From JAJZJT01 sp964610905 (GTDB lineage Bacteria; Actinomycetota; Acidimicrobiia; Acidimicrobiales; RAAP-2): DNA of 18,892 bases. The DNA lies in contig CAZSYT010000064.1 of assembly GCA_964610905.1 (NCBI GenBank), positions 1 to 18,892 on the forward strand, written 5' to 3'. Positions 12,768 through 18,892 of the stretch are shown in pieces. Under the pieces are notes generated by a model. The model did no database searches and was not told where the DNA came from. It was given only the letters and a program-made list of their open reading frames with translations. Both the position numbers and the translations under genes were made by a program. Numbering within the stretch: position 1 is the first letter of the stretch; the number at the start of each line of letters is the position of its first letter.

Positions 12768-15700
12768 ATGGAGCCCGGCGGCCACCGTCGGGGATGGCTC
12801 CGGCGGCTCTTTCCCTACCTGTGGGCGCACTGGCGCGCCCTCGTGCTCGCGCTCGCCGCCTCGGCCGTCTCGATGACGGTCCTCTCGGTCGTCCCGGTCG
12901 TCCAGCGAGCGGTGATCGACGACGTCGTGGTCGCCCACCGCGGGTCCCTGGTGCCGCTCGTCCTGCTGCTCGTCGGCCTCGGGCTGTTGCGCTTCGGCAC
13001 GACCTTCGTGCGTCGCTTCATGGGCGGCCGTCTCGCCTTCGACGTCCAGTACGACCTGCGCACGGCCCTCTACGACCACCTCCACCTGCTCGACCTCGGC
13101 ACGTTCGACCGGCTGCAGGTCGGCCAGCTCGTGTCGCGGGCGAACGGCGACCTCTCGCTCATCCAGCAGTTGCTGGCGTGGGGGCCGCTGGTGCTGGGCA
13201 GCGTCTTGCAGCTCCTCGTCTCCCTCGGCATCATGCTCGCCCTCTCGTGGGAGCTGGGCCTGCTCGTGCTGGCGGTCCCGGTCGCGACCTTCGCCGTGGC
13301 CATGCGCATGCGAGGAGCCGTCTTCCCCTCAAGCTGGGACGCCCAGGCGTGCGAGGCGGACATGACCACTCGGGTGGAGGAGGCGGTCTCGGGGGTGCGG
13401 GTGGTCAAGGGCTTCGGCCAGGAGGGAGCCGAGCTCGGTCGCCTGGTCGCCTCGGTACGGTCGATGTTCGGCGCCCGCGTCCGCACGGTCCGCCTGCGCT
13501 CCCGCTTCAGCGCCCACCTGCAGACGATCCCGTCCCTCGGCCAGCTGCTGGTCCTCGTCGCGGGGGGCCTGCTCGCCATCCACGGCCGCCTCTCGATCGG
13601 CACGTTCGTCGCCTTCACCACGTACCTTGTCCAGCTGTCCGCACCCGCCAGGATGTTGGCCGGCATCCTCACCATCGGGCAGATGGCCCGGGCCGGGGTC
13701 GAGCGCGTCACCGAGGTCCTCGACCTCGAGCCGTCGGTGGTCGAGCAGCCAGGCGCCGCCGACCTGCCCGCCGGTCCAGGGCGGGTGACCTTCGAGGGGG
13801 TCACCTTCTCGTACCGACCCGGCCAGCCCGTCCTCGAGGACTGCTCGTTCGAGATCGCCGCGGGGGAGACGGTCGCCGTCGTCGGCCCCTCGGGCTCGGG
13901 CAAGTCGACCATCGGGCTGCTCGCCGCCCGCTTCTACGACCCGAACCAGGGCTCCGTCCTGGTCGACGGCGTCGACGTCTCGACGGTCACCCTGCCGTCG
14001 CTGCGGCGCCGGGTGGCGATGGTGTTCGAGAGCTCGTTCCTCTTCTCCTCGCCGCTGCGCGAGAACATCGCCTTCGGCCGGCCGGACGCCAGCGAGGAGG
14101 AGGTCGTGGCGGCCGCCGAGGTCGCCGGGGCCCACGGCTTCGTGGAGGCCACGCCCGACGGGTACGACACGGTGGTCGGCGAGCAGGGTCTCACGCTGTC
14201 GGGAGGGCAACGGCAGCGGGTGGCCCTGGCGCGGGCGATCCTGTCGGACCCCGACGTCCTCGTGCTCGACGACGCCACCTCGGCCGTCGACAGTCGGACC
14301 GAGGGCGCCATCCTCGGCGCGCTGGCCGACCTCCGCCGTGGCCGGACGACGATCGTGGTGGCGCACCGCCCGTCGACCCTTCAGCTGGCCGACCGGATCC
14401 TCGTGCTCGACGGAGGCCGGGTGGTCGACGAGGGAACCTACGACGAGCTCTACCGCCGCAACGCCACCTTCCGGTCGATGCTCGTCGAGGAGTCCGGCGA
14501 CGGGACGGGCGCCTCCCCCCCGGCCCGGGTCGGCATCGCCCCGTCCCCGGTCGGGCTCGCCCCGGTCGCACCGGACGCGGTGCCTCGTGGCGCCGGAGGC
14601 GGCGCGGGCGGTCCGATGGGCGCCCCGGCACGACCGGTCTTCGGCGGCGGCGGCTTCGGCGGGGGCGGGGGCTTCGGGGGCGGCGGGGGCGGCGGGGGCT
14701 TCGCCGCGGTGGCCCTGCTCGGCCGACCGGCGACGGCGGAGCTCCAGCGCAGCATCGACGCCCTCCCGTCGGTGACCGACGACGCGCAGATCGACGTCGA
14801 CGAGCAGGCGAGGCCACGCGAACCGTTCTCGCTGGCCCGGTTCGTGCGGCCGTGGCGCCGCCAGCTCGGCGTCGGGCTCGTCCTCGTCGCCCTCGACGCC
14901 GCGGCCACCCTGGCTGCGCCGATGCTCATCCGCTTCGGGGTCGACCGCGGCGTCGTCCGCCACTCCGTGGCCGCCCTCGTCGCCGTGTCCGCCGTCTTCG
15001 CTGCCGTCGCCCTCTTCGACTGGTGGGACATGTGGGCAGAGAACGTCGTGACGGGTCGAGGTGGCGAGCGCATGCTCGCGTCGCTCCGCGTCCGGATCTT
15101 CGCCCACCTCCAGCGCCTCGGGCTCGACTACTACGAGCGCGAGCTGTCGGGCCGCACGCTGACCCGGATGACCTCGGACGTCGACACGCTGTCCAACCTC
15201 CTCCAGACGGGGCTGGTCAACGCCCTCGTCTCCCTCGTCACGTTCGCAGGCATCGCCGCTCTCCTCTTCGTGATGGACGTCCGCCTCGCCCTGGTGACCA
15301 TGGCGGTCGTCCCGCCGCTCGTGGCGGCCACCCTCTGGTTCCGGAGGGCGTCGGCGAGGGCGTACACGCGCCAACGCGAGTGGATCGCCTCGGTCAACGC
15401 CTACCTGCAGGAGAGCATGTCGGGGATCCGCGAGATCCACGCCTTCCGTCGCCACGAGCACAACCGCGCCGAGTTCCGCGAGCTCTGCGACCGCTACCTG
15501 CGGGCCGGGCTCTCGGCGGTGCGCGCCCAGACCTCCTACATGGCTTTCTCGGACCTGCTCTCGAACGTGGCGATGGCGCTCGTCCTCTACGTGGGGGGTC
15601 ACCTCGTGATCGAGCGCACGCTGTCCCTCGGCGAGCTGGTCGCCTTCCTGCTCTACCTCACGCTGTTCTTCAGCCCCATCCAGCAGCTCTCCCAGGTGTT

Positions 15701-16553
15701 CGACTCCTACCAGCAGGCGCGGGCGGGGATCGCCAAGATCTCCACGCTGCTCGCCGAGCCGGTCATCACGCCCGAGGCCGACGAGCCCGGCGACCCCGGA
15801 GACGTGGCCGGCCACGTCCGTTTCGAGGGCGTCTCCTTCCGGTACCCCGGTTCCGACGCGTGGTCGCTCGCGGGGGTCGACCTCGACATCGCCGCCGGTG
15901 AGACGGTCGCCGTGGTCGGGGAGACGGGCGCGGGAAAGTCGACGCTGGTCAAGCTCCTTGCCCGCTTCTACGACCCGACGGCGGGGAGGGTGCTCGTCGA
16001 CGGGCTCGACCTGCGCACCCTCGACCTCGGCGCCTACCGCCGCCACCTCGGTTACGTCCCTCAGGAGCCCTTCCTCTTCTCGGGGACGATCCGCTCGAAC
16101 ATCGCCTACGCCCGTCCCGACGCGAGCGACGACGAGGTCGAGCGGGTGGCGACCGCCGTCGGGCTCGACCGGGTGGTGGCCGGCCTGCCCGACGGCTACG
16201 ACCACGCCGTCTCCGAGCGCGGCCGATCGCTGTCGGCCGGCCAGCGGCAGCTCGTCTGCCTCGCCCGCGCCCTCCTCGTCGACCCCGCGGTCCTTGTCCT
16301 CGACGAGGCCACCTCCAACCTCGACCTCTCCGTCGAGGCGCAGGTGACCCACGCCATGGAGGTGGCAGCCCGTGGTCGCACGACGATCCTGATCGCCCAC
16401 CGGTTGCAGACGGCCCGGCGCGCCGACCGCATCGTCGTCGTCCACGCCGGTCGAATCGCCGAGGTGGGGACGCACGAGTCGCTGGTCGCCGCCGAGGGGT
16501 ACTACGCCGCGCTCTGGCAGGCCTCGTCCAAGGGAGCGGCGTCGGTCGCGTGA
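12768..16553 (+). CDS. Fused two-half ABC exporter (TMD-NBD-TMD-NBD), multidrug/lipid type
   Basis: This 1261-residue protein joins two type IV (B-family) ABC exporter halves. TMD1 spans about 20-305 and NBD1 about 335-575; a Gly/Pro-rich linker (578-645) leads to TMD2 (about 690-985) and NBD2 (about 1015-1250). NBD1 has Walker A GPSGSGKST (Lys379), Glu421 where the Q-loop glutamine belongs, LSGGQ (477-481), Walker B ending in Asp502 in place of the catalytic Glu, and His533. NBD2 has GETGAGKST (Lys1057), Gln1099, a changed signature LSAGQ (1155-1159), catalytic Glu1180 and His1211. This is the asymmetry of heterodimeric exporters such as TM287/288, with one degenerate ATP site, and resembles the fused Mycobacterium Rv0194 exporter. 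Substrate is unknown; export of drugs or lipids is plausible. It is monocistronic by spacing. Confidence 0.93.
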   Translation: MEPGGHRRGWLRRLFPYLWAHWRALVLALAASAVSMTVLSVVPVVQRAVIDDVVVAHRGSLVPLVLLLVGLGLLRFGTTFVRRFMGGRLAFDVQYDLRTALYDHLHLLDLGTFDRLQVGQLVSRANGDLSLIQQLLAWGPLVLGSVLQLLVSLGIMLALSWELGLLVLAVPVATFAVAMRMRGAVFPSSWDAQACEADMTTRVEEAVSGVRVVKGFGQEGAELGRLVASVRSMFGARVRTVRLRSRFSAHLQTIPSLGQLLVLVAGGLLAIHGRLSIGTFVAFTTYLVQLSAPARMLAGILTIGQMARAGVERVTEVLDLEPSVVEQPGAADLPAGPGRVTFEGVTFSYRPGQPVLEDCSFEIAAGETVAVVGPSGSGKSTIGLLAARFYDPNQGSVLVDGVDVSTVTLPSLRRRVAMVFESSFLFSSPLRENIAFGRPDASEEEVVAAAEVAGAHGFVEATPDGYDTVVGEQGLTLSGGQRQRVALARAILSDPDVLVLDDATSAVDSRTEGAILGALADLRRGRTTIVVAHRPSTLQLADRILVLDGGRVVDEGTYDELYRRNATFRSMLVEESGDGTGASPPARVGIAPSPVGLAPVAPDAVPRGAGGGAGGPMGAPARPVFGGGGFGGGGGFGGGGGGGGFAAVALLGRPATAELQRSIDALPSVTDDAQIDVDEQARPREPFSLARFVRPWRRQLGVGLVLVALDAAATLAAPMLIRFGVDRGVVRHSVAALVAVSAVFAAVALFDWWDMWAENVVTGRGGERMLASLRVRIFAHLQRLGLDYYERELSGRTLTRMTSDVDTLSNLLQTGLVNALVSLVTFAGIAALLFVMDVRLALVTMAVVPPLVAATLWFRRASARAYTRQREWIASVNAYLQESMSGIREIHAFRRHEHNRAEFRELCDRYLRAGLSAVRAQTSYMAFSDLLSNVAMALVLYVGGHLVIERTLSLGELVAFLLYLTLFFSPIQQLSQVFDSYQQARAGIAKISTLLAEPVITPEADEPGDPGDVAGHVRFEGVSFRYPGSDAWSLAGVDLDIAAGETVAVVGETGAGKSTLVKLLARFYDPTAGRVLVDGLDLRTLDLGAYRRHLGYVPQEPFLFSGTIRSNIAYARPDASDDEVERVATAVGLDRVVAGLPDGYDHAVSERGRSLSAGQRQLVCLARALLVDPAVLVLDEATSNLDLSVEAQVTHAMEVAARGRTTILIAHRLQTARRADRIVVVHAGRIAEVGTHESLVAAEGYYAALWQASSKGAASVA
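14643..14702 (+). repeat. Glycine-rich low-complexity coding stretch in the ABC linker
   Basis: Residues 626-645 are nearly all glycine with phenylalanines at 630, 636 and 645, encoded by GGC/GGG runs. It lies in the inter-half linker, so it should be flexible. The run of G-rich DNA is prone to slippage and sequencing error. Confidence 0.85.
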
Positions 16554-16557
16554 GCCC

Positions 16558-16624
16558 CGGTCCCGATGCCCGGGCCCGCCGACCGCCGTACCCGCGACAG
16601 AGCCGCCGGTGCCGGTGGCACCGG
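16558..16624. terminator. Inverted repeats between the ABC exporter and tig
   Basis: CGGTC...GACCG (16558-16585) surrounds GCCCGGGC. Further on is a perfect inverted repeat CCGGTGCC-GGT-GGCACCGG (16606-16624) that ends exactly where the tig -10 box begins. The first may be a terminator of the exporter. The second could be a terminator or an operator for tig. Confidence 0.35.
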
Positions 16625-16630
16625 TAGACT
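16625..16630 (+). promoter_or_regulatory. -10 box of the tig-clpP transcript
   Basis: TAGACT, the same hexamer as before the parA-like gene, lies 11 bases before ATG 16642. Transcription would begin about 5 bases before the start codon, giving a nearly leaderless mRNA. The perfect inverted repeat at 16606-16624 occupies the -35/spacer region. Confidence 0.5.
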
Positions 16631-16641
16631 TCCGTACTCGT

Positions 16642-18081
16642 ATGCGAGCGACAGCAGCGCCCGAAGAGGGCAACAAGGTCCGCCTGTCCGTCGAGCTGGA
16701 CCCGGCGGAGATCGACGGTGCTCTCGACGACGTCGTGCACCGGCTGGCACGGCAGGTCCGGGTCCCGGGCTTCCGGCCCGGCAAGGTCCCCCGGCGCGTG
16801 ATCGAGGCACGGATGGGCGGAGCAGCCGCCCTGCGCGACGAGGCGCTGCGAGAGGCACTGCCCGCCTTCTACGCACAGGCCGTCTCCGACACCGAGGTCG
16901 ACCCGATCGACCAGCCGGAGATCGACATCACGTCAGACGACCCCTCGGGCGCCGTCCGCTTCGACGCTGTGGTGGCCGTGCGGCCCACCGTGTCGGTCGC
17001 CGGCTACCAGGGACTGGTCGTCACCGTCCCCTCGCTCGAGGTCTCCGACGACGACGTCGACGCCCAGGTCGACCGGCTCCGGGCCACCACCGGCGAGCTC
17101 GTCGAGGTCGACCGACCGGCGGTCGACGGTGACCGCGTGACCCTCGACATCCAGGGCCGTCGCCACCGTCCCGGCGGCACGGCCGCCGAGGGCACGGCCG
17201 CCGAGGGCACGGCCGCCGAGGGCACGGCCGCCGAGGGCACGGCCGATGCCGACCTCGTGGCCGAGGACTTCCTCTACGAGGTGGGCAGCGGCGGCGTGGT
17301 CGCCGAGCTCGACGAGCAGGTGCGCGGAGCGTCAGCCGGTGACGTCCGCACCTTCGAGGCCGTGCTCGGGGGTCCGGGCGAGGGAGCGGAGACGGAAGAG
17401 GGGGGGACGGACGGCCAGCCGGTGACCTTCACCGTGTCGGTCAAGGACGTGAAGGAGCTCGTCCTGCCAGAGGTGACCGACGAGTGGGCCTCGGAGGCCT
17501 CCGAGCTCGCCACCGTCGCCGAGCTTCGTGCCGACATCACCGAGCGCCTCCGCCGGGTGCGGGCCCTGCAGGCCCGCATGGCGCTGCGCCAGGAGACGGA
17601 GCAGGCGATCATCGAGCTGGTGGCCGAAGAGGTGCCCGAGGTGCTCGTCGAAGCCGAGCTGCGCGAGCGGGTCCACGACCTGGAGCACCGCCTCGAGCAC
17701 CAGGGCATGGCCATCGACCAGTTCGTGGCCGCCACCGGACGCACGGAGCAGGAGCTCGTCGAGGACCTCCGTGCCTCCGCCCTCGCGGGCGTCAAGCTCG
17801 ACCTCGCCCTGCGGGCCGTCGCCGACGCCGAGGCGATCGAGGTCGACGACGAGGAGCTCGAGGGTGAGCTCGCCGCCATGGCCGAGCGCCTCGGCATGCC
17901 CACCGAACGGGTCCGTGCCGAGCTCGAACGGGGAGGGCGCCTCCCGACGGTACGCTCGGAGCAGCGCAAGGCGAAGGCCATGCGCTGGTTGCTCGACACG
18001 GTGCAACTGGTCGACGAGGACGGGAACCCGGTGCCGAGGGACGTCCTCGAGGCCGGCGAGGACGAGGAGGACTCCGAGTGA
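16642..18081 (+). CDS. tig: Trigger factor (ribosome-associated chaperone, peptidyl-prolyl isomerase)
   Basis: The 479-residue trigger factor has an N-terminal ribosome-binding domain (1-115) with the signature GFRPGKVP (43-50) that contacts ribosomal protein L23. A FKBP-type PPIase domain (about 150-260) and a C-terminal helical chaperone domain (about 265-460) follow, with an acidic tail ending EDEEDSE. It shields nascent chains at the exit tunnel. The PPIase domain carries an odd insert: four perfect GTAAE units from residue 179, plus a second acidic Gly/Glu loop near 245-258. The frame stays open upstream to 16609, but ATG 16642 is chosen because the -10 box TAGACT lies inside that extension. 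The stop overlaps the clpP start as GTGA, so tig and clpP are translationally coupled, the common tig-clpP-clpX arrangement. Confidence 0.95.
   Translation: MRATAAPEEGNKVRLSVELDPAEIDGALDDVVHRLARQVRVPGFRPGKVPRRVIEARMGGAAALRDEALREALPAFYAQAVSDTEVDPIDQPEIDITSDDPSGAVRFDAVVAVRPTVSVAGYQGLVVTVPSLEVSDDDVDAQVDRLRATTGELVEVDRPAVDGDRVTLDIQGRRHRPGGTAAEGTAAEGTAAEGTAAEGTADADLVAEDFLYEVGSGGVVAELDEQVRGASAGDVRTFEAVLGGPGEGAETEEGGTDGQPVTFTVSVKDVKELVLPEVTDEWASEASELATVAELRADITERLRRVRALQARMALRQETEQAIIELVAEEVPEVLVEAELRERVHDLEHRLEHQGMAIDQFVAATGRTEQELVEDLRASALAGVKLDLALRAVADAEAIEVDDEELEGELAAMAERLGMPTERVRAELERGGRLPTVRSEQRKAKAMRWLLDTVQLVDEDGNPVPRDVLEAGEDEEDSE
17176..17245 (+). repeat. Perfect 15-bp tandem repeat inside tig
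   Basis: GGCACGGCCGCCGAG occurs four times without a mismatch (17176-17235), followed by ten bases of a fifth copy. It encodes Gly-Thr-Ala-Ala-Glu repeats in frame, so changes in copy number would keep the gene open. Confidence 0.95.
18065..18070 (+). promoter_or_regulatory. Ribosome binding site for clpP inside tig
   Basis: AGGAGG ends 7 bases before GTG 18078, within the acidic Glu-Asp codons at the end of tig. It decides the GTG start that overlaps the tig stop. Confidence 0.7.
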
Positions 18082-18731
18082 GCACGACCCAGGCAGTCAG
18101 CCCGTTGGACGCCCAGGCCTACAGCGTGCCCTGGGTGGTCGAGTCGACCAGTCGCGGCGAGCGCAACTACGACCTCTACTCGCGGCTCCTGCGCGAGCGC
18201 ATCATCTTCCTCGGCACCCCGATCAACGACGCCGTGGCGAACCTCGTCTGCGCCCAGCTGCTCTTCCTCGAGTCGGAGGAGTCGGACAAGGACATCCACC
18301 TCTACATCAACTCGCCCGGCGGCGACATCACGGCGCTCTTCGCCATCTACGACACGATGAAGTACATCAAGCCCGACACGTCGACGTTCTGCTTCGGCCA
18401 GGCGGCCTCGGCGGCCGCCGTCCTGCTGGGCGCCGGGACGCGTGGGAAGCGGTTCGCCCTCCCGCACGCTCGCATCCTCCTGCACCAGCCCTTCGGCGGC
18501 GTCGAGGGACAGGCGAGCGACATCGAGCTGCAGGCGAAGGAGATCCTCCGCATGCGCGACCTGCTCAACGGCATGCTGGCGTCCGACACCGGCCAGCTTG
18601 TCGAGAAGGTCTCGAAGGACACCGACCGTGACTTCATCATGACGGCCGAGGAGGCCGTCTCCTACGGCCTGGTCGACGAGGTCATCACCGCACGCGACGC
18701 GCTGCCGGCCGAGGCGGTCGGGGCTGCCTGA
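18078..18731 (+). CDS. clpP: ATP-dependent Clp protease proteolytic subunit ClpP
   Basis: The 217-residue ClpP has the catalytic triad Ser111 (GQAASAAAVLL), His136 (ILLHQPFGG) and Asp185 (DTDRDF). It also has the oxyanion/substrate strand region LYINSPGGD and the handle helix ASDIELQAKEIL. The numbers coincide with the E. coli precursor. The N-terminus (VPWVVESTSRGERNYDLYSRLL) resembles the ClpP2-type subunit of actinobacteria. ClpP forms a double heptamer that degrades proteins unfolded by ClpX or ClpC. Only one clpP lies between tig and clpX here. Many actinobacteria have a clpP1-clpP2 pair, so a second copy may lie elsewhere. Translation starts at GTG 18078 overlapping the tig stop. Confidence 0.96.
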   Translation: MSTTQAVSPLDAQAYSVPWVVESTSRGERNYDLYSRLLRERIIFLGTPINDAVANLVCAQLLFLESEESDKDIHLYINSPGGDITALFAIYDTMKYIKPDTSTFCFGQAASAAAVLLGAGTRGKRFALPHARILLHQPFGGVEGQASDIELQAKEILRMRDLLNGMLASDTGQLVEKVSKDTDRDFIMTAEEAVSYGLVDEVITARDALPAEAVGAA

Positions 18732-18740
18732 GCGGCGAAC

Positions 18741-18771
18741 GGGTCGGCCGGCCGGCCCGGGCGGGTAGGGT
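18741..18771 (+). promoter_or_regulatory. clpP-clpX junction: GC hairpin and -10 box of clpX
   Basis: A near-perfect palindrome GGGTCGGCCGGCCGGCCC (18741-18758) follows the clpP stop by 9 bases. TAGGGT (18766-18771) then forms a likely -10 box with a leader of about 36 bases to clpX. The hairpin may reduce read-through from clpP, and the promoter would give clpX separate expression. Confidence 0.45.
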
Positions 18772-18800
18772 TTTCAGGCACCATCCAGCGGACGAAGGAC

Positions 18801-18806
18801 AAGGGG
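18801..18806 (+). promoter_or_regulatory. Ribosome binding site of clpX
   Basis: AAGGGG ends 7 bases before GTG 18814. It supports that start for the ClpX frame. Confidence 0.6.
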
Positions 18807-18813
18807 AACCGAG

Positions 18814-18892
18814 GTGGCCAAGTTCGGAGACGGGGGGGACCTGGTGAAGTGCAGCTTCTGCGGCAAGTCGCAGAAGCAGGTGAAGAAGCTCA
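18814..18892 (+). CDS. clpX: ATP-dependent Clp protease ATPase subunit ClpX, N-terminal fragment
   Basis: The frame starts at GTG 18814 and runs off the window after 26 codons: MAKFGDGGDLVKCSFCGKSQ, then KQVKKL. CxxC with the following GKSQKQVKKL is the first half of the ClpX zinc-binding domain (ZBD), which binds adaptors and some substrates. The AAA+ domain lies outside the window. ClpX unfolds proteins and feeds them to ClpP, so its place directly downstream of clpP is as expected. A putative -10 box at 18766 and its own Shine-Dalgarno suggest it can be expressed separately from tig-clpP. Confidence 0.93.
   Translation, partial: MAKFGDGGDLVKCSFCGKSQKQVKKL

Noticed and set aside
12353..15901. 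Open frame of 1182 codons on the plus strand overlapping Gpx and the ABC exporter in another frame.
   Set aside because: The translation is almost all Arg, Pro, Gly and Ala without domains; it is a frame shadow of the two real genes.
13329..16784. Open frame of 1151 codons on the minus strand opposite the ABC exporter.
   Set aside because: It is an antisense shadow caused by high GC content. Its translation is low-complexity Arg/Asp/Gly/Val-rich and lacks motifs, while the plus strand has every ABC motif.

Overview
The window is high-GC DNA (coding regions roughly 70% G+C by eye, codon third positions almost always G or C) from an actinomycete-type bacterium. My best guess is a member of class Acidimicrobiia. 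The clues are the 42-residue GGVFAFGDA..GSMGG..LNAPVVGMA..GYWLVASD repeat protein, which I associate with that group, the tig-clpP-clpX order, the two-in-one ABC exporter, and many leaderless-type promoters. No species can be named from the sequence alone. There is no insertion sequence, CRISPR array or phage module.

Layout: the 3' end of a surface/secreted-type repeat protein (1-465); an orphan ParA-type ATPase (528-1313); a DedA membrane protein (1437-2237); a convergent metallo-beta-lactamase-fold hydrolase (3371-2313, minus). A roughly 500-base, AT-richer, gene-poor stretch follows, then a PAS-GGDEF-EAL protein (3895-5781) and tRNA-Pro(TGG) on the minus strand (5894-5821). Next is a redox-stress cluster: a truncated NmrA/SDR fragment (minus) divergent from an RsrR-like Rrf2 regulator (6379-6867), which overlaps an OsmC-like gene (6864-7346). 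Then come a Ppx/GppA phosphatase (7438-8478) and, converging on it, a large GAF-GGDEF-EAL protein (11751-8488, minus). After a second gene-poor gap come a thioredoxin-type glutathione peroxidase (12199-12687), a fused heterodimer-like ABC exporter (12768-16553) and the protein-quality-control locus tig-clpP-clpX (16642 to the window end).

Working themes: (1) Cyclic-di-GMP turnover. One GGDEF-EAL protein has a degenerate GADEF but an intact EAL; the other has an intact GGDEF with an I-site but an EAL altered at the loop-6-stabilising glutamate. They may act in opposite directions. (2) Redox defence: Fe-S type Rrf2 regulator, OsmC and Gpx. (3) Proteostasis: trigger factor feeding ClpXP. (4) Expression style. 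Six genes have TANNNT placed 6-7 bases before the start codon, predicting leaderless mRNAs. Genes with Shine-Dalgarno sequences are mostly those inside operons or with longer leaders.

The most unusual features are a perfect 15-bp tandem repeat inserted into the trigger-factor PPIase domain, the RsrR-like module whose divergent NmrA partner is reduced to an N-terminal stub, and several in-frame low-complexity linkers (Pro-Ala 22-mers, poly-Gly, Asp-Val tail). I did not find a convincing wholly new multi-gene system.
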